Source: Pleodorina starrii (lineage: Eukaryota; Chlorophyta; Chlorophyceae; Chlamydomonadales; Volvocaceae). Taken from it: 64,000 nt of DNA. The DNA lies in the NCBI GenBank assembly GCA_030267565.1, contig BRXU01000008.1, positions 2,232,001 to 2,296,000 of the forward strand, read 5' to 3'. The notes under the pieces were generated by a model. The model was not told the origin of the DNA, searched no databases, and saw only the letters and a program-made list of their open reading frames with translations. Positions 43,721 to 56,200 of the stretch are shown piece after piece. The translations under genes were made by a program, and so were the position numbers. How positions within the stretch are numbered: position 1 is the stretch's first letter; the number at the start of each line of letters is the position of its first letter.

Positions 43721-44638
43721 ATGGCTGACTACGCTAGCAAAGCAGAGGATTATCGTAAGCAGGCAGATAAGAAGCTGAAGAGTTTGCTCGGGGGTTTTTT
43801 CGGCAACAAGCATGAGGAGGCCGCAGAGCTCCTGGAGAAGGCAGCCAACAACTATAAACTTGCCAAGATGTGGAATGAATGTGCAGAAATGTATGAGAAG
43901 CTTGCCGGCTGCTATCTCAAAATGGACAGCAAGCACGAGGCAGCGACTGCCTTCGTTGAGGCGGCAAAAGCCGTGGGAAAGCAGGACCAGACCCGGTCGC
44001 AAGCGCTGCTTCGGCAAGCAGTCAACCTGTATACCGATATGGGGCGGCTGAATATGGCAGCGCGGCAGCTGAAGGAGATCGCAGAGCAGCTTGAGAAGGC
44101 GGGGCAGAAAGAGGAGGCCATCACGTACTACAACCAGGCAGCGGATCTGTTTGAGATGGAGAACTCATCGTCGGAGGCTACAAAGTGCAAGCTCAAAATC
44201 GCGGAGTTCTCCGCGGAGATGGGCCGATTCTCCAAGGCCGTGGAGATTTTCGAGGACGCTGCCAAGCGCGCTGTGGAGAGCAACCTGCTCAAGTACAGCG
44301 CGCGCGGGTACCTGTTGCAGTCCGGCATCTGCGCGCTGTGCTACCTGAAGCCGGACGACATAGAGAAGAAGCTGGACAAGTACCGCAGCATAGACCTGCA
44401 GTTTGACGGGTCCCGGGAGGCAACGTTGCTGGATGGGCTCGTTGAGGCCCGGCGTGAGCTGGACGAGGCAAAGTTCGCGACGCTGCTCGCGGAGTTCGAC
44501 GCCATCACGCGCCTGGACCCGTGGAAGGTTAAGATCCTCCGCCAGGCCAAAAAGAAGATTGAGGAGGAACAGCTTGGGGTGGGGGCGGCAGGGGGAGACG
44601 GCGGGGACGAGGAGGAGGAGGAGGAGGAGCTGCTGTAA
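43721..44638 (+). CDS. Alpha-SNAP, NSF attachment protein
   Basis: A single exon of 305 aa, close to the usual 290-300. Alpha-SNAP binds SNARE bundles and recruits the ATPase NSF to take them apart after membrane fusion; it works in the cytosol at membranes. Family features are visible: N-terminal AEDYRKQADKKLKSLLGGFFG (basic, with the FF membrane-contact loop), TPR-like helical pairs with YKLAKMWNECAEMYEKLAGC, AARQLKEIAEQLEK and YYNQAADLFEMENSSSEA, then YLLQSGICALCYLKPDD, and the acidic C-terminus ending ...EEELL, where a penultimate Leu is the residue known to stimulate NSF. Start ATG in a good context (GCCAGGATGG). Unlike every other conserved gene here it has no intron. Confidence 0.96.
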   Translation: MADYASKAEDYRKQADKKLKSLLGGFFGNKHEEAAELLEKAANNYKLAKMWNECAEMYEKLAGCYLKMDSKHEAATAFVEAAKAVGKQDQTRSQALLRQAVNLYTDMGRLNMAARQLKEIAEQLEKAGQKEEAITYYNQAADLFEMENSSSEATKCKLKIAEFSAEMGRFSKAVEIFEDAAKRAVESNLLKYSARGYLLQSGICALCYLKPDDIEKKLDKYRSIDLQFDGSREATLLDGLVEARRELDEAKFATLLAEFDAITRLDPWKVKILRQAKKKIEEEQLGVGAAGGDGGDEEEEEEELL

Positions 44639-45776
44639 GAGGGGTCGGGCACAATTGGGTGGGGGCGAGGCCGTATGCGTAGAGAGGCCCTGACATAGAG
44701 CTAGCAAGAGCCCTGGGCTTTGGAGTTTCTCCTCGTGACGCGCTGAACTGGTGACTGGATCCCTTCAACTAACTGGACAATAGTTAGACAAACGTTTCGA
44801 GGCAATGGGTGCGGGTGCTTGCTTTCCGCCCGGTACTAGGAATTCAGAGGTAGACTGGCTGATGACCTCCTGACGCGTCGGCGTTTACGATCGACGCTGA
44901 CCGTCTGACCGCTGAGACATTTGCAAATTGCTTTGACGAGGACTGCATGGGCTTACGCGTGGGATAGCTGTGGGCACGATGCCGAGTCGAAACGGGGGTG
45001 TCGCTCGCGGGCACTGGTGGAGTTGTACATTACAGAGGCTGCCACAGCACGCAGCGCCCTGTGTACGAGCGCGGGGACAAGGCATAGCGGTGTACAGCCT
45101 GGTCGACTGCTTTGCGTCGTGTGGGAGGCCTGCTTGTGTTTGCTAATGACCTCCATTCGCACGCATGGCTGGGCAAGCAGTGTTATTCTGAACAAACGTG
45201 GCGAGATCCTGTTGCAGTGTGTTTACGCGTTGTCTTTCCGTTGGTTGTTTCCGTGCGTGTGGAGAGAGGTCATTTTTGTGGGCTGCACCCACTTCTGGAG
45301 GGGCCCTAACGGGGCGCCGTATTGGATGTGCCGTCTCAAGCGCGCATTCATTAGATGCAAGATGCTTGACAAGTCGTTTGGTTCGGCGTGCCGCTGCCGC
45401 GTGTTTCTGAGTATGCATGGGGCGTGACCGGCGCCGTGAGGCAAACGCTGGTGGATTTAAGCACACGGAGCTCGGTAGGTCGGTGCGTTCCTCGGCGTGT
45501 GTCAGACCTCCGCACTGTTTTCGTGCAACGCGTCTGTGCACTGAGCTTGCACCGCGCATTCCATTGTGGCATTGCTCTGTCGGCACTCGGTTGCCGGTCG
45601 CTGTGGGCTTTGGCCCCGTGGGTGCAAGCGTTGTTGACTTGCGGCGAGGCTGACGGCGTGTTGTGTGCTACCCTCGGGCAAGTATGCATGTGTGGGCGCG
45701 ATGTGGTCGGGCCCCTGAGCCAAGGAGCCCTGACTCGCGCGCGTCCCTTGTTAAGTGGTTGCCGTCCGCGAGGTGA

Positions 45777-45781
45777 TGTAA
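45777..45781 (+). terminator. TGTAA poly(A) signal candidate for alpha-SNAP
   Basis: A TGTAA pentamer lies about 1.1 kb after the stop. Another TGTAA overlaps the stop codon itself (CTG TAA) and is too close to serve. Confidence 0.3.
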
Positions 45782-45938
45782 TTTGTCACACTGGTTGTGA
45801 TTATCTTCCCCGCACACCCTGCGCTCACCAACCGCGGCTCAGGACGCAGCGTCACATTGACGGTCCTTTGCTGCTGCAAAGTGTGGAGGCACCTCAGTGC
45901 AGCATGTTTAGGAAACACCGCACTACACCGCCCCTGCA

Positions 45939-45943
45939 TTACA
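45939..45943 (-). terminator. TGTAA poly(A) signal candidate for symplekin
   Basis: A minus-strand TGTAA (TTACA on plus) lies about 1.26 kb past the symplekin stop and 158 bases from the alpha-SNAP candidate. If both are used, the two transcripts would meet tail to tail almost without overlap. Confidence 0.3.
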
Positions 45944-46794
45944 ACAACCCAGGGAGGATTCCGAAGCTGCCATAGGCGCACCCACCGACCGCCAGGCGCC
46001 AGCCCACTGGGACATTCACAGCGCTCCATCGCCAATTGCACACTTGCAGGCCCGCCAGCGGCGGGTCGTGTCTCGTGTGGCCGCACCCACCAACTCCACC
46101 AGCCAAGATCCAACCCTAACACACCACTGCCAACTCGCCTCCTCCTCATGATGACACTGTCGTACGCCCTTGGCTTGAGCGCACCTCAACCGCGCACCGT
46201 ACCTCCAGCACACTGCCCACAGCAAACCCACCGTAACAGCAACCACTACTACGGTACTACGACTACTGCTGCTACTGCTGCCCGCAGCAGCAGCAGCCCC
46301 CGGGTGTACCGCACAGCGCTCTCTCCCAATCGCTGCCTCGCGCCTCGCAATGCCTTCCCGGGCCCCACGCGCCCGGCCTCCACATCCGCCCATCCTTGCG
46401 CCCGAGGATGCGCGGACGCGCTCCCGCCCCGCCTGCCTCCGAAACCCCGTTCCCGCTTCGTTGCGTATCCGCCCTGCCCGCTGCCGCACACGTTCTCGGT
46501 GCGGGGGCTCCTCGAGGGGGCCGGGCAGGGGGCGCCTCTCAGAAGCATCGCATCCCCTTGTTTGCCCGCCGACATATACGGTACGGTCGGCAGCTGCACG
46601 TTGGGCCTACCAACTGTAGCAAGCGGTCGACGGGCGGTCATACCCCGCTGCAGGGCGCACTTCCGGGACGCCGTCGTCGGGTTACCCCAGCATGGGTAAC
46701 TGTGTGTGAAGAGCCGGGCCGCGCGCGGCTGTCCCCGACGTACCGGTATCACAGCACGGGCATACGGTAGCTGCGAAGTCGGGCCCCCGAGGGT

Positions 46795-46842
46795 AGCTGC
46801 GTCGGCGGCCCTCCCATTTACGGCAGGGCCGCCGACGCAGCT
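46795..46842. other. Perfect 18-bp hairpin
   Basis: AGCTGCGTCGGCGGCCCT (46795-46812) pairs exactly with AGGGCCGCCGACGCAGCT (46825-46842) across a 12-base loop. It lies about 370 bases past the symplekin stop, probably inside that 3' UTR. Confidence 0.8.
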
Positions 46843-47205
46843 GTAGTGAGTCTGGTGGCGCAAAACCTCCAGCATGCGAAGTCGGGCACCCTTGGGGCCC
46901 CCGCAGTGGGTCTGGAGCTCCCACGGCCGCGTCTGCAGAGACTGGTCGGGCCGGTGTGGGTACCATCCACTCGTGCGCCGCCGCGTAGGGCTCCTAGTGG
47001 GGCCCCGCCCCGGCCGGCCGCCCGACGCCGACCCACGGGTCGACTGCGACTCCCCGCGGGAGGGCGCCGCGTCTTCCCTGGTTCGCAGGGAGAGCTGCTG
47101 TGGAGGCCCCAACACCCGCCTTACCCTTCCCTTACGGCCTATATGTTCCACGCCGAAACAGCCCCTGTACACCGTGCACAGGGGGGGATACCGTACGGGT
47201 CCGCA

Positions 47206-50200
47206 TTACAGGTCGTCCTCAAAGTCGAGCTCAAACTCGTTAGTCCCGCCGCCCGCACCGCCCTCCACCGCCTCCATCTCCGCGCTCGCGCCCGCGCCGC
47301 CGCCTCCCCCGCCGCCGCCGCCCCCCGGGCCCCCGCCCTCCTCCATCCCCGCCTCCTCCTCCATCGCCTCGTCCGCGCTCACTTTGCCCGCCCCCCGCCC
47401 CGGCCCCATCCCCGCCCTGACCCCCGGTCCCGCTGCCGCCGCCGCTGCGCCCTCCCCTTCCCCGGGCCCCGCATGCCGCGCGCCTTGATCCGCCGCCGAC
47501 ACCCTCGCCGCCGCCGGCGCTCTCCCCGCCAGGCCGGCTCCGGAACCGGGAACCAACACAGGCCCGGGCCCCGCCGCCGCGCCGGCGGCATCCCGCTCGC
47601 TCTTCACCGCCCCCGCCGCCAGCCCCGAGCCCGCGGCCGCGGCGGCAGCCTCCCGCCCCGCGCGTATCGTCAGCACCGCCGGGCCACGCCCCGACGTCTC
47701 CGGCCCCGGCGCATGGCCCTGCGCCCCCGCGTCCCTCCCCGACTCTGCCGGCCACGGGCCGCCGGCGGGCCCTGGCGCATCGCCGATCGGGGCGGCCTCG
47801 GCCTTGGGCCCCGCCGCCGCCGCCGCCTCCATCTTCATAGCGACGGCCCCGACGGGCCCCAGCGCCGCCTCGGGACCGGCCTCCTGCTTCTGAGCCTTGA
47901 CGGCGGCCGCGGCGGCGGTGTTGGCGGCTGCCGCCGCCGCCGCCGCCTCCTGGGCGGTTTGTATTTGAAGCAGCCGCTGCAAAATGTTGCGCATCTGCGG
48001 GGGGGTTTGGGGTGGGGTGGAAGGTAGAGTACGATTGTACGACAGTCAAGAGCGGGGGAGGGGCAGGAAATATCGGCAGGCAGGCAGAGGCGGGTATGTG
48101 GAGACCAGGCCCCCACCTGCGGGTACGGGTCCCCTCCCTCCCCTCCCTCCCTCCCTCCCTCCCTCCCTCCCACCTGGTGCGTAATGAGCACATTCGCAAT
48201 GGGCGGCTGCCCCGGCGCCGGCTGCAGCAAATACACCGCCAGCCTCGCGCCCGAGGCCAGCGGCAGCTGGCAGCCGGGCGGCAGACCCATGCGACCCGCC
48301 TGCACCCTCGCGCCCTCGCTGGCGGCCGGCCCCAGCAGCGTCACCTCCATCACCGCCTCGGGAAGTTGCAGCAGCGGCGTGTAGGCGTCGGAGCGCATGT
48401 GGTCGGCGCACAGCAGGAAGCCGCGCCACTGGTCGCGATCCGTCCAGATCTGAGGCGGGAGGGAGGAGGGGGTGGGGTGGGGAGGGGAGGGTTAGGTATC
48501 GGTGGAAGGGCGGAGAGAGGCGGACCGAGGAAGGAGGGGGTGGGGTGGGGGAGGGCGGGGCGGGAAGGGGAGAGAGAGGCGAGGGGGCGAGTGGGTGGGC
48601 GGGCATGGGCGGCGTGGGGTTTGATACCGACACAAGGGCGGAGAGAGGTGGAGGAGGTGGAGGGGGTGGAGGCGGCAGCAGCAGCACGTGAAATGAAAGC
48701 GGAGTTCGGCGGCGGGGGAATGCAAAGAGGCGCGCGGCGCCGGCTTGGTTGCGCACGCACGCACATAGACACACACACATGCACACACAGCCGTACACAC
48801 AGAGCCACACACCTGCTTGGCCACCCACCCACCACAGCCCCACACACGCACCTGTTTGGCCACCAGCCGCTCCAGCAGTTGCGACACGTCGGTCCGCAGC
48901 CGGGGGGCCGCCTTGAGAGCCTGAGAGAGGGGTGGGGGGAGGGAGTGGGGAGGGGGGGTGGGGGGTGAGGGTGTGGGGCGGGGGTGGGGGTGTGAGGCGT
49001 GGCAGGTTCAGACTTCAGGGAAGGCGGCGGGAAGTGGGACGGTGCGACGGAGCTAATGACGGGGGGGTTGGGGGTGTTCGGCAGGAAGACCCGGACATGG
49101 GGCAGAGGGGGTTGACTGACAGAGAGGGGATCGGAGCGCGGGAGGAGAGGAGCGCCGGTGCGTATGTGTGTGCTTTGTGTGCCTTCCGTGTGCTTTTGTA
49201 TACAGACGTCAGTTTGTGGCACATGCTGGTTGCCGGTAGCCGGGGTCCAGGTAGGTAGGGGTGACCCTGCGCCCCTTCCCTCCTCCTCCTTTCGACCCGC
49301 TGGTGCGAACATCACCCTACCCCATCTACCCCTCCCTACCCACCTCCCCTACCCCTCCCACCCCCCCTTACTCCCCCTACCCCCCTCCCTGGCCCCCCCC
49401 TCCAAGGCCCCACCCCCCTACCTGTATGACTGTCCTCATGAACATGCGGGGCAGCGGCACCAGTCCCTCCATGGATCGAATGGCGGACAGCATCACCTGA
49501 CCCGGGGGGGGGGAGGGGGAGAGGGGGGGAGGGGGAGGGAGAGGTGGGGGGGGGAGGAGGGGAGGGAGAGAGGGGGTGAGGGGGTGCGGGGAAACGAAGA
49601 TATAACAACCGCAGCAGCGAAGGGGTGTGTGTGTGTGTGGGTCACGACAGGGGCACAGCACAGGACAGAACAGGACGCGACGGAATGGAACGGAACAGCC
49701 CCTGCTCTGCCCCCCAAACCCCTCCGGCCCCTCCACATCCCTCCCGGCCCCACCCCTCCGGCCCGCTCACCGGTTGTGGGAATATGTCGGGGGAGTGTAG
49801 CGCCAGATCCACCGCCGACATCAGCGACTGGCCGGGGGGGAGGGCAGGGGAGGACAGGGTAGGGCAGGGGAGGGCAGAGAAACAACGAACAAAAGTGGGC
49901 AAGAGATTGAAGCATGGGGAAAAGGGGAAGGGGGCGAATGGGACGATGTGCCGGGGTGCAAGACGCGCACGCGCACAGAGCTGTACGACCCTAAAGCCCT
50001 CTGGGGCAGCTGAGCCGCTCTCCCCTCCCCCGCTCCATCATCCTCCGTTCCCTTCCCCGATCCACAATGCCCCCCTCCCCCTCCCCGATCTCGCCTCCCC
50101 CCCTCCCCGATCTCGCCTCCCCCCCTCCCCGATCTCGCCTCCCCCCCTCCCCGATCTCGCCTCCCCCCCTCCCCGATCTCGCCTCCCCCCCTCCCCCCAC

Positions 50201-53200
50201 CTTGAGCGGCACTCCGTCCCGCATGGGGTCCAGGTCCCGGTGCAGCACCAGCAGCAGCTCGGAGGCGGAGAACAGCGGCTCGACTGGGGGGGCGGGCGGG
50301 CGGGGAGAAGGGGGCGGTTAAAAAGGAAGACACCGCAGCGAAGGGCCGGAGACGGCCTTAGCGAGGAGCGGACCCTCCGAAACCAGCAATACCGGGGAAA
50401 AGGTAGGGTGTGTGTGTGGGGGGGGGGGAGGTTGGGCTTTGTCAGTGCCCACGCCACCAGGCCCCAGCACCCCAGCGCCCGCTCCCACTCGCCCTCCCTA
50501 ACCCCTGCCCCATATCCATGCGGCATGAATAAACCACGTGGCCCAGCGCCCACTCGCCCTCCCCCTCTCTCACCCTCCCCGGCCCCCCACTCGCCCTCCC
50601 TCCCCCTCTTACCCTCCCCGTGCTTGCTCGCCAGCGAGCGGTACAGCTTCTTCAGCACCGGCGGCTGTAGCGACCTCAGCATGACCGGCAGCAGTCCGAT
50701 GACGTCACGGCGGCTGAGGGTGAAGGCCACCGGCACCATGACCCGTGGGTCGGCGCTGGCGGCGTACCAGGCCTTGCACGCGTCCACCAGACGACCCGGA
50801 GGCAGATCCTTCTCGGTGAGCGCCTGGCGGGGGGGGGAGGATCCGGGAGCCGGAGGTGGAGAGGCGTTTATGGTAGAATGCGTTACGTGTGGCTGTGTGT
50901 ATGCATGCGTGCGTTATGTTTGTGTGGTGGGGAGCGGGCGGGGGAGTAAGAAAACGATACCGCATCGGAGGTGGAGGGGGGAGGGTTGCACCCACGGGGC
51001 GCCAAACCCAACGGCCTGCGAGCGGCCAGGCAGGCAACAAACCAGGGTGGAGGAAAGCCTTCCATTTTCGCAACACCACACCTACTAACACCCGCCCACC
51101 AGCCTTCCCCCCTCCACCCCCCACCCCACCCCAACACACACCCCAGCCCCCCAGCCCCCAGCCCCACACCCACATGCAGCATCACCAGCAGCAGGTCCTC
51201 ACTGCCCGCCACCGGGGCCCTCAGCTGCGCCAACAGCGCCGGGTGGGAGGGACCCAGCGCCAGCGCCAGCGCCCCCGCGTGGCCCCCAATGGCACTCCTC
51301 AGGTGGGGGCCCCCGCCCGCATAGCTGGACACCAGGCCCGGCAGCAGGTCCGGCTGCTTCGCCACCAGGGCCATGTACAGCGCACAACCCCGAGTGCAGT
51401 CGGAAACGGACGGCTCCGCGGCCGCTGCCGCGGCTGCCGCCGCCGCCGCCGGCGGCGGCGGCGGCTCCGCCGCCGCCGCGTGTGGCATGAGTGCTGAGAG
51501 GCGCAGGGCGGCTGTTGCGACGATGGTGGGTCGCAGGTGGGGTCGGGGGTAGAGCTTGCTGGTCAGCAGGCGGACGGCGGCGGAGCGGATCTCCTCGCGG
51601 GGGTCTGTGCAGGGCGGGGGGGGGGGGTGGTAAAAAGAAGATACGGTACCGCAGCGTAAGGACGGAGACGGAGACGGCGTTAGCGAAATGACCCAGAACC
51701 CAGCGGGAGGGGTTATCCACGGGGGGTATAGGCCGGAGCCCGTGAACGGTAGTCAAGTAACAGAACAAGGCCGTCTCGTCTGCAAAGGAACAGCTCGCGG
51801 GGACAGCAGGGGGAAAAGGCCGGGAGGTGGGCCAGTGAGGCGGGATCGCACCACCACCACCTCCAGACATCGATGCCCCCCTGCCCCCCTCCCCTCCGCC
51901 TCCTCCCTGGCCCCAGGCCCCAACCTCCTCCCTCCTCCCCCTCCTCCCCCTCCTCCCCCTCCTCCCCCTCCGCCTCCGCCGCCTCCCCCTCCCCCTCCCC
52001 CCTCCGCCTCCTCACCCTCCGCCGCCTCCAGCACCAGCTCCAGCATAGGGCCCCGCACAGGCGGCCTCGCCTCGATGGCATCCCAGGCGCAGCTGAGCCC
52101 CAGGGTGGGCCACTTGCCGCCCGCAGACAGCAGGTCGCGAAGGAAGCCCAACACACCGGCCAGCGGCAGCGAGGGAGCGGACTGGGGGGAGGGGATGCAG
52201 GCGGGCAGAGGGGCGGGCAGACAGGCGGACAGGCAGGAAGGGACGGAGGGGCAGGAAGGGGCGGGACAGGCAGGAAGGGGCAGAAGGGCAGAGGGCCGAG
52301 AGGCAGGGGACCGGAGGGAGGGGCGGTGGTTGGGGGCGGTGGGGTTGAGGGCAGGCAGTGCGATACGGGTAACGATGGGGGCACTGGTGGCATCAATCAG
52401 CTCCAGGGGGGAGCAGTGGAGTCAGACGATGCACATGTGTGCTGTGTGTGCTGTGTGCGCTGTGTGCGCTGTGTGTGCTGTGTGTGTTTGGCGTAGGCAG
52501 GACCAGGGCCATCAGACGCCCTCAGAGCTGGCCTTTCACTGTGGTTTTGTCTTTATCACCCCCCTCCCCCTCCCACGTTCTCCCCTCCCCCCCCAGCCCC
52601 ACCTTGAGCAGCTCCTTGACCTCCAGACCCACCACCGGCCGGGGGGGCTGTGCGGGAGGTGGAGGCACCGGCAGCGGGTGACCCACCTCCAACTGCCACT
52701 GCCGCAGCTGCATCTGTGGTGGTGCGGAGGTCGCATTCCAGAGGGGGAGGGGCGCGGACGGGAGCGGCAAAAGGTCAGGGGGGGTGGGGGGGGTGGGGGG
52801 TCGGGGGCAAAGGGGGCAAAGGGCACGCCTGCGGCTGCGGCGCTGGGCACGCGCACACACCTGCCAGCGTTTCGGTGTTGAGCGTTTGAAGGCGACTGCA
52901 CACCTCCCTATGCGACTTAGGTACCCTGGCGACAGCGACGGCGGCGAATGGCTTCCGGCTTCCTCATCACCAGTCGCCAGTCGCCACAGCATTACGAGTG
53001 GACAACCGGCCGCACCCCAACCCAAGCTCCCCGCCATTCCCTCATACCCCCCCTCATACCCCCCAACCTCTCCCCCTCCCCCCCCCGCTGCTCCGCCCCC
53101 CCCCCACCATGGACTCCTGTACTGAGGCCTGCACGCCCTCCACCTCCGTCGCCACCTCATCCGCCAGCTCCGGAACCGCCTCCTGCAGCTCCTCCCCCTC

Positions 53201-56200
53201 ACCGCCGCCGCCGCCGTCACCGCCGCCTCCGTCGCCGTCAGGCCCCAGGTCCATGGCCGCCGCCTCCCCCTGGAGCCAACTGCCCTGAGCGGCCGCCCAA
53301 GCCACGTTGGTCTGAAGTGGGGAGAGACCAGCCGGGAGGGAGGGAGGGAGGGAGGGAGGGAGGGCACCCGGGTTGGGTTGAGTTGCATAAGAGTTGGGTT
53401 GGATTGGACTGGGTTGGGTTGGCGTTTCCAAAGGGGGGGGGTTGTCGCGGGCTTTGGATCCTGGACGGCAGGGTGTGGTAGGGAGCGGGTGGCTGGGTGC
53501 CTCCCGGCTTGCGGCTCCCCACAAAATCGCCCAACCGCGGTGTCCTTCTACTTGTACGGTAGGTGGAGAGACGATGGAGCGCCGCGGAGAGGAGGGGGGG
53601 AGGGGAGGGGGGTGGACCGCCCGCAACGGCACACCGCCCCCAAGCACACCAGCCCCCGAACACCTCTCCCTCTCTCTCTCTCTCTCTCGGCGCTGCACGG
53701 AGCACGACGCAGCCGCCGCAGCCGCCGCCGCACTGACTGACACGGCCGTGACTCAGCGGTGGCGCTGCGATATATCGCGTCTTTCCTCCCCCAGCCTCAA
53801 CCTCAGTCCCAGCCCCCAGCCCCCGGCATCTGTTCGCCCCGGGCCCGCTCCTCCCTTCGCCCCCTCCTGCCTCCAGCCTCAGCCACCCAGCCGCCATCGC
53901 CCACGTCCCTCTGCTGCGGTGTCGTCCCCCAGCCCCCACCCAGCCCCCACCCGCCCAGCCCCCAGCCCCCCCCAGCCCCCGCCCGCCCCACCCCCGCCCC
54001 CCCCCAGCCCCCCCCAGCCCCCCCCCCCCCCCCCCCCAGCCCCCCCCCGCCCCCCCCCAGCCCCCACCCAGCCCCCACCCACCTGCAGCTGCCTCGCAGT
54101 GAGCAGCAATCCCTCCAGACCCGCCGCCAACCGAGCCGCCGGCTGTAGCGGCTGTAGCAGTGCGCGCTGCTGCTGTAACGCCCCCGCCGCCTCCCGAAGG
54201 CCCCGGCTGTAGCGCCTAAGCTGATGGGCGTGCCACGTGACCGCGCGCTGCCTGGCCCGGTCGAAGGGGGGAAGTGGGAGGGTGAGGGGGAGGGGGAGGG
54301 GGTTATCGACGTTAAGGCCGGAGCCCGTAATTGGGAGAAGGGACAGCAGGAGGTAAAGTAACAGCAGGAGGTAAAGTAACAGGTGAGTGGGAGGGGGGCG
54401 GCGTGAATGCCAAAACCCCTAAATCACCCGCCCAGCACACACACCCGCCGGATACCTGCCCCGAAGCCACTCACTTTGCCCGCTCCAGTAGCGCCAAGAG
54501 CACGGTCTCGTACGTCGTCCCCGACAAGTCCGGCGGCGCCGTCGCAGCGTCACCGCCGCCGCCGCCGTGCGGACCTCCCCCCGATGTCGACGCCGCCGCC
54601 GCCACCGCCGCCGCCGAGGGCCCCGCTTCCGCAGCGGCACCCAGGCTCCGGCCCCCCGCCCCCGCCTCCTCTCCGCCGCCCGCCGCCACATCCTCCATGG
54701 CAACCTCTCCTTTTCCTCCCTCCTCCCCGCCACCTCCTCCCTCCTCCTTTCCCTCCTCCTTTCCCTCCTCCTTGCCCTCCCCCTCGTCCTTCTCCTCCCC
54801 CAGGCCTCCCATCCCCTCATCTTCGCCCTGTGGCGCGGCCGCATTGTTGCTCCCCAGCCCCAGCCGCTGCCCCCCCTGCTGCTCCCGCTGCTGCTGCATC
54901 TGTGGCAGCGGGCAGGCCTGTACGAACAGGGTGTTGAGCCACAGCAGTGCCAGCTCCGAGCCGCCCTCGTGGTAGTGGCGAAGGAGGTGCAGCAGCAAGT
55001 GCTCGGCGGTGGGGTCGCCGGGGGGCACGCGCGCGCCGAAGCGGGCGAGGACCACCTGGGGGCGTGTGTCGGAGGGGGGAGGAGAGGTAAAAGGTCGGAG
55101 AGGTAAGAGGTCGGTCGGACCACACACACACGCCGGGGGTGTCCCCATTTTGTGAACCCCAACGCGCACCAACACACCACATCACTAATCAACCACTTTG
55201 GCATATCCCCCAACGCACACACAGACACACACATATCAGCACCTGCCGCATCAACCGCCCCGGCGCCGCGCTCGGAGGCATCGCCATCAGCCGACTCAGC
55301 GCGCTCTGCCGCATGGCCGTCGCCTGCACGCCCTTCAGTGCCGCAGGCCGCAGCGGCGGCAGCGCCAGCGGCGCCGCCGCCGCCGCAGCAGCAGCGCCGC
55401 CGCCGCCGCCGAGGCCGGCTCCGAAACCCATGGCGCCCTTGGCAGCCGGAAAAACCTGCGACGGGTCCGCCTCCTTCGGCCTCGCCGGCCCCGTCAGTGG
55501 CGGCAGCGGACCGCGCGCTCGCCGCGCTGGGTACGGCGCCGCCGTGGCCGCGCCTGACGGCCGCGTTGGCGGCGGCGCCGCCGCCGCCGCCGCCAGCGGC
55601 GGCGTCGGCGTCCGACCCGGCGGTGACACCGCCCTTGCCCCCGCCTGAGCCTGCTGCGGCAGCTGCTGTTGTGCCTGGAGGAGGTACGGCGGCGGCGGCG
55701 GAGCCGCCGCCGCCGCCGCCGCGACGGCGCCGGCAGGCGCCGGCGCCGCCGGCGCCGGAGGCGCCGGCGGCGGCCAAAGGTGTTGCGGCAGCGCCGGCGG
55801 CAGTTGGTTCATGTGCGCGAGGACCAGGTCCGCCAGCAGCACTGGTTGGCCGTGCACGAGGCCGGTGAGGAGCGAGTCCAGCAGCGCCTCGTCTTGGGAG
55901 CGCACCGCCACGTCGACGTACTGCAGCATCTGCACAGTACAACCAGCGGTCCAGCAGTACAATTGTACGACAGTACGGCAGGTGAATGTGTACATATACT
56001 ATATATACACGAAACGGCGCGGCGCTATCAGATGCCCAGATGTAGGAACAGACGCAACCCAAAACATTCCCTCGCCAATCCCTCCCTCCCGGCGTTGTAT
56101 CGCCGTGCCTGGCGGTATCGTGCGCTAAAACCCTCAACCATAAGCACCACCACCACCACCGCCGCCGTCGCCGCCACCACCGCTACCACGACATGCGGTG

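Larger units (their letters stand above)
44639..47205. other. Convergent intergenic region, alpha-SNAP / symplekin
   Basis: This is 2.6 kb between two facing 3' ends. Several GC-rich open frames on both strands have no domain features and are taken as chance. It contains a TGTAA on each strand (45777 plus; 45943 minus) and a perfect 18-base-pair hairpin (46795-46842). Most of it may be 3' UTR. Confidence 0.45.

Noticed and set aside
9970..44638. A functional cluster of ubiquitin ligases (F-box, HECT)
   Set aside because: The genes are interleaved with unrelated housekeeping genes, have separate promoters and belong to common families; proximity is probably chance.
54419..56137. A 572-codon minus-strand open frame
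   Set aside because: It overlaps the symplekin exons in another frame; the conserved frame continues through spliced exons 55929-55243 and 55055-54475.
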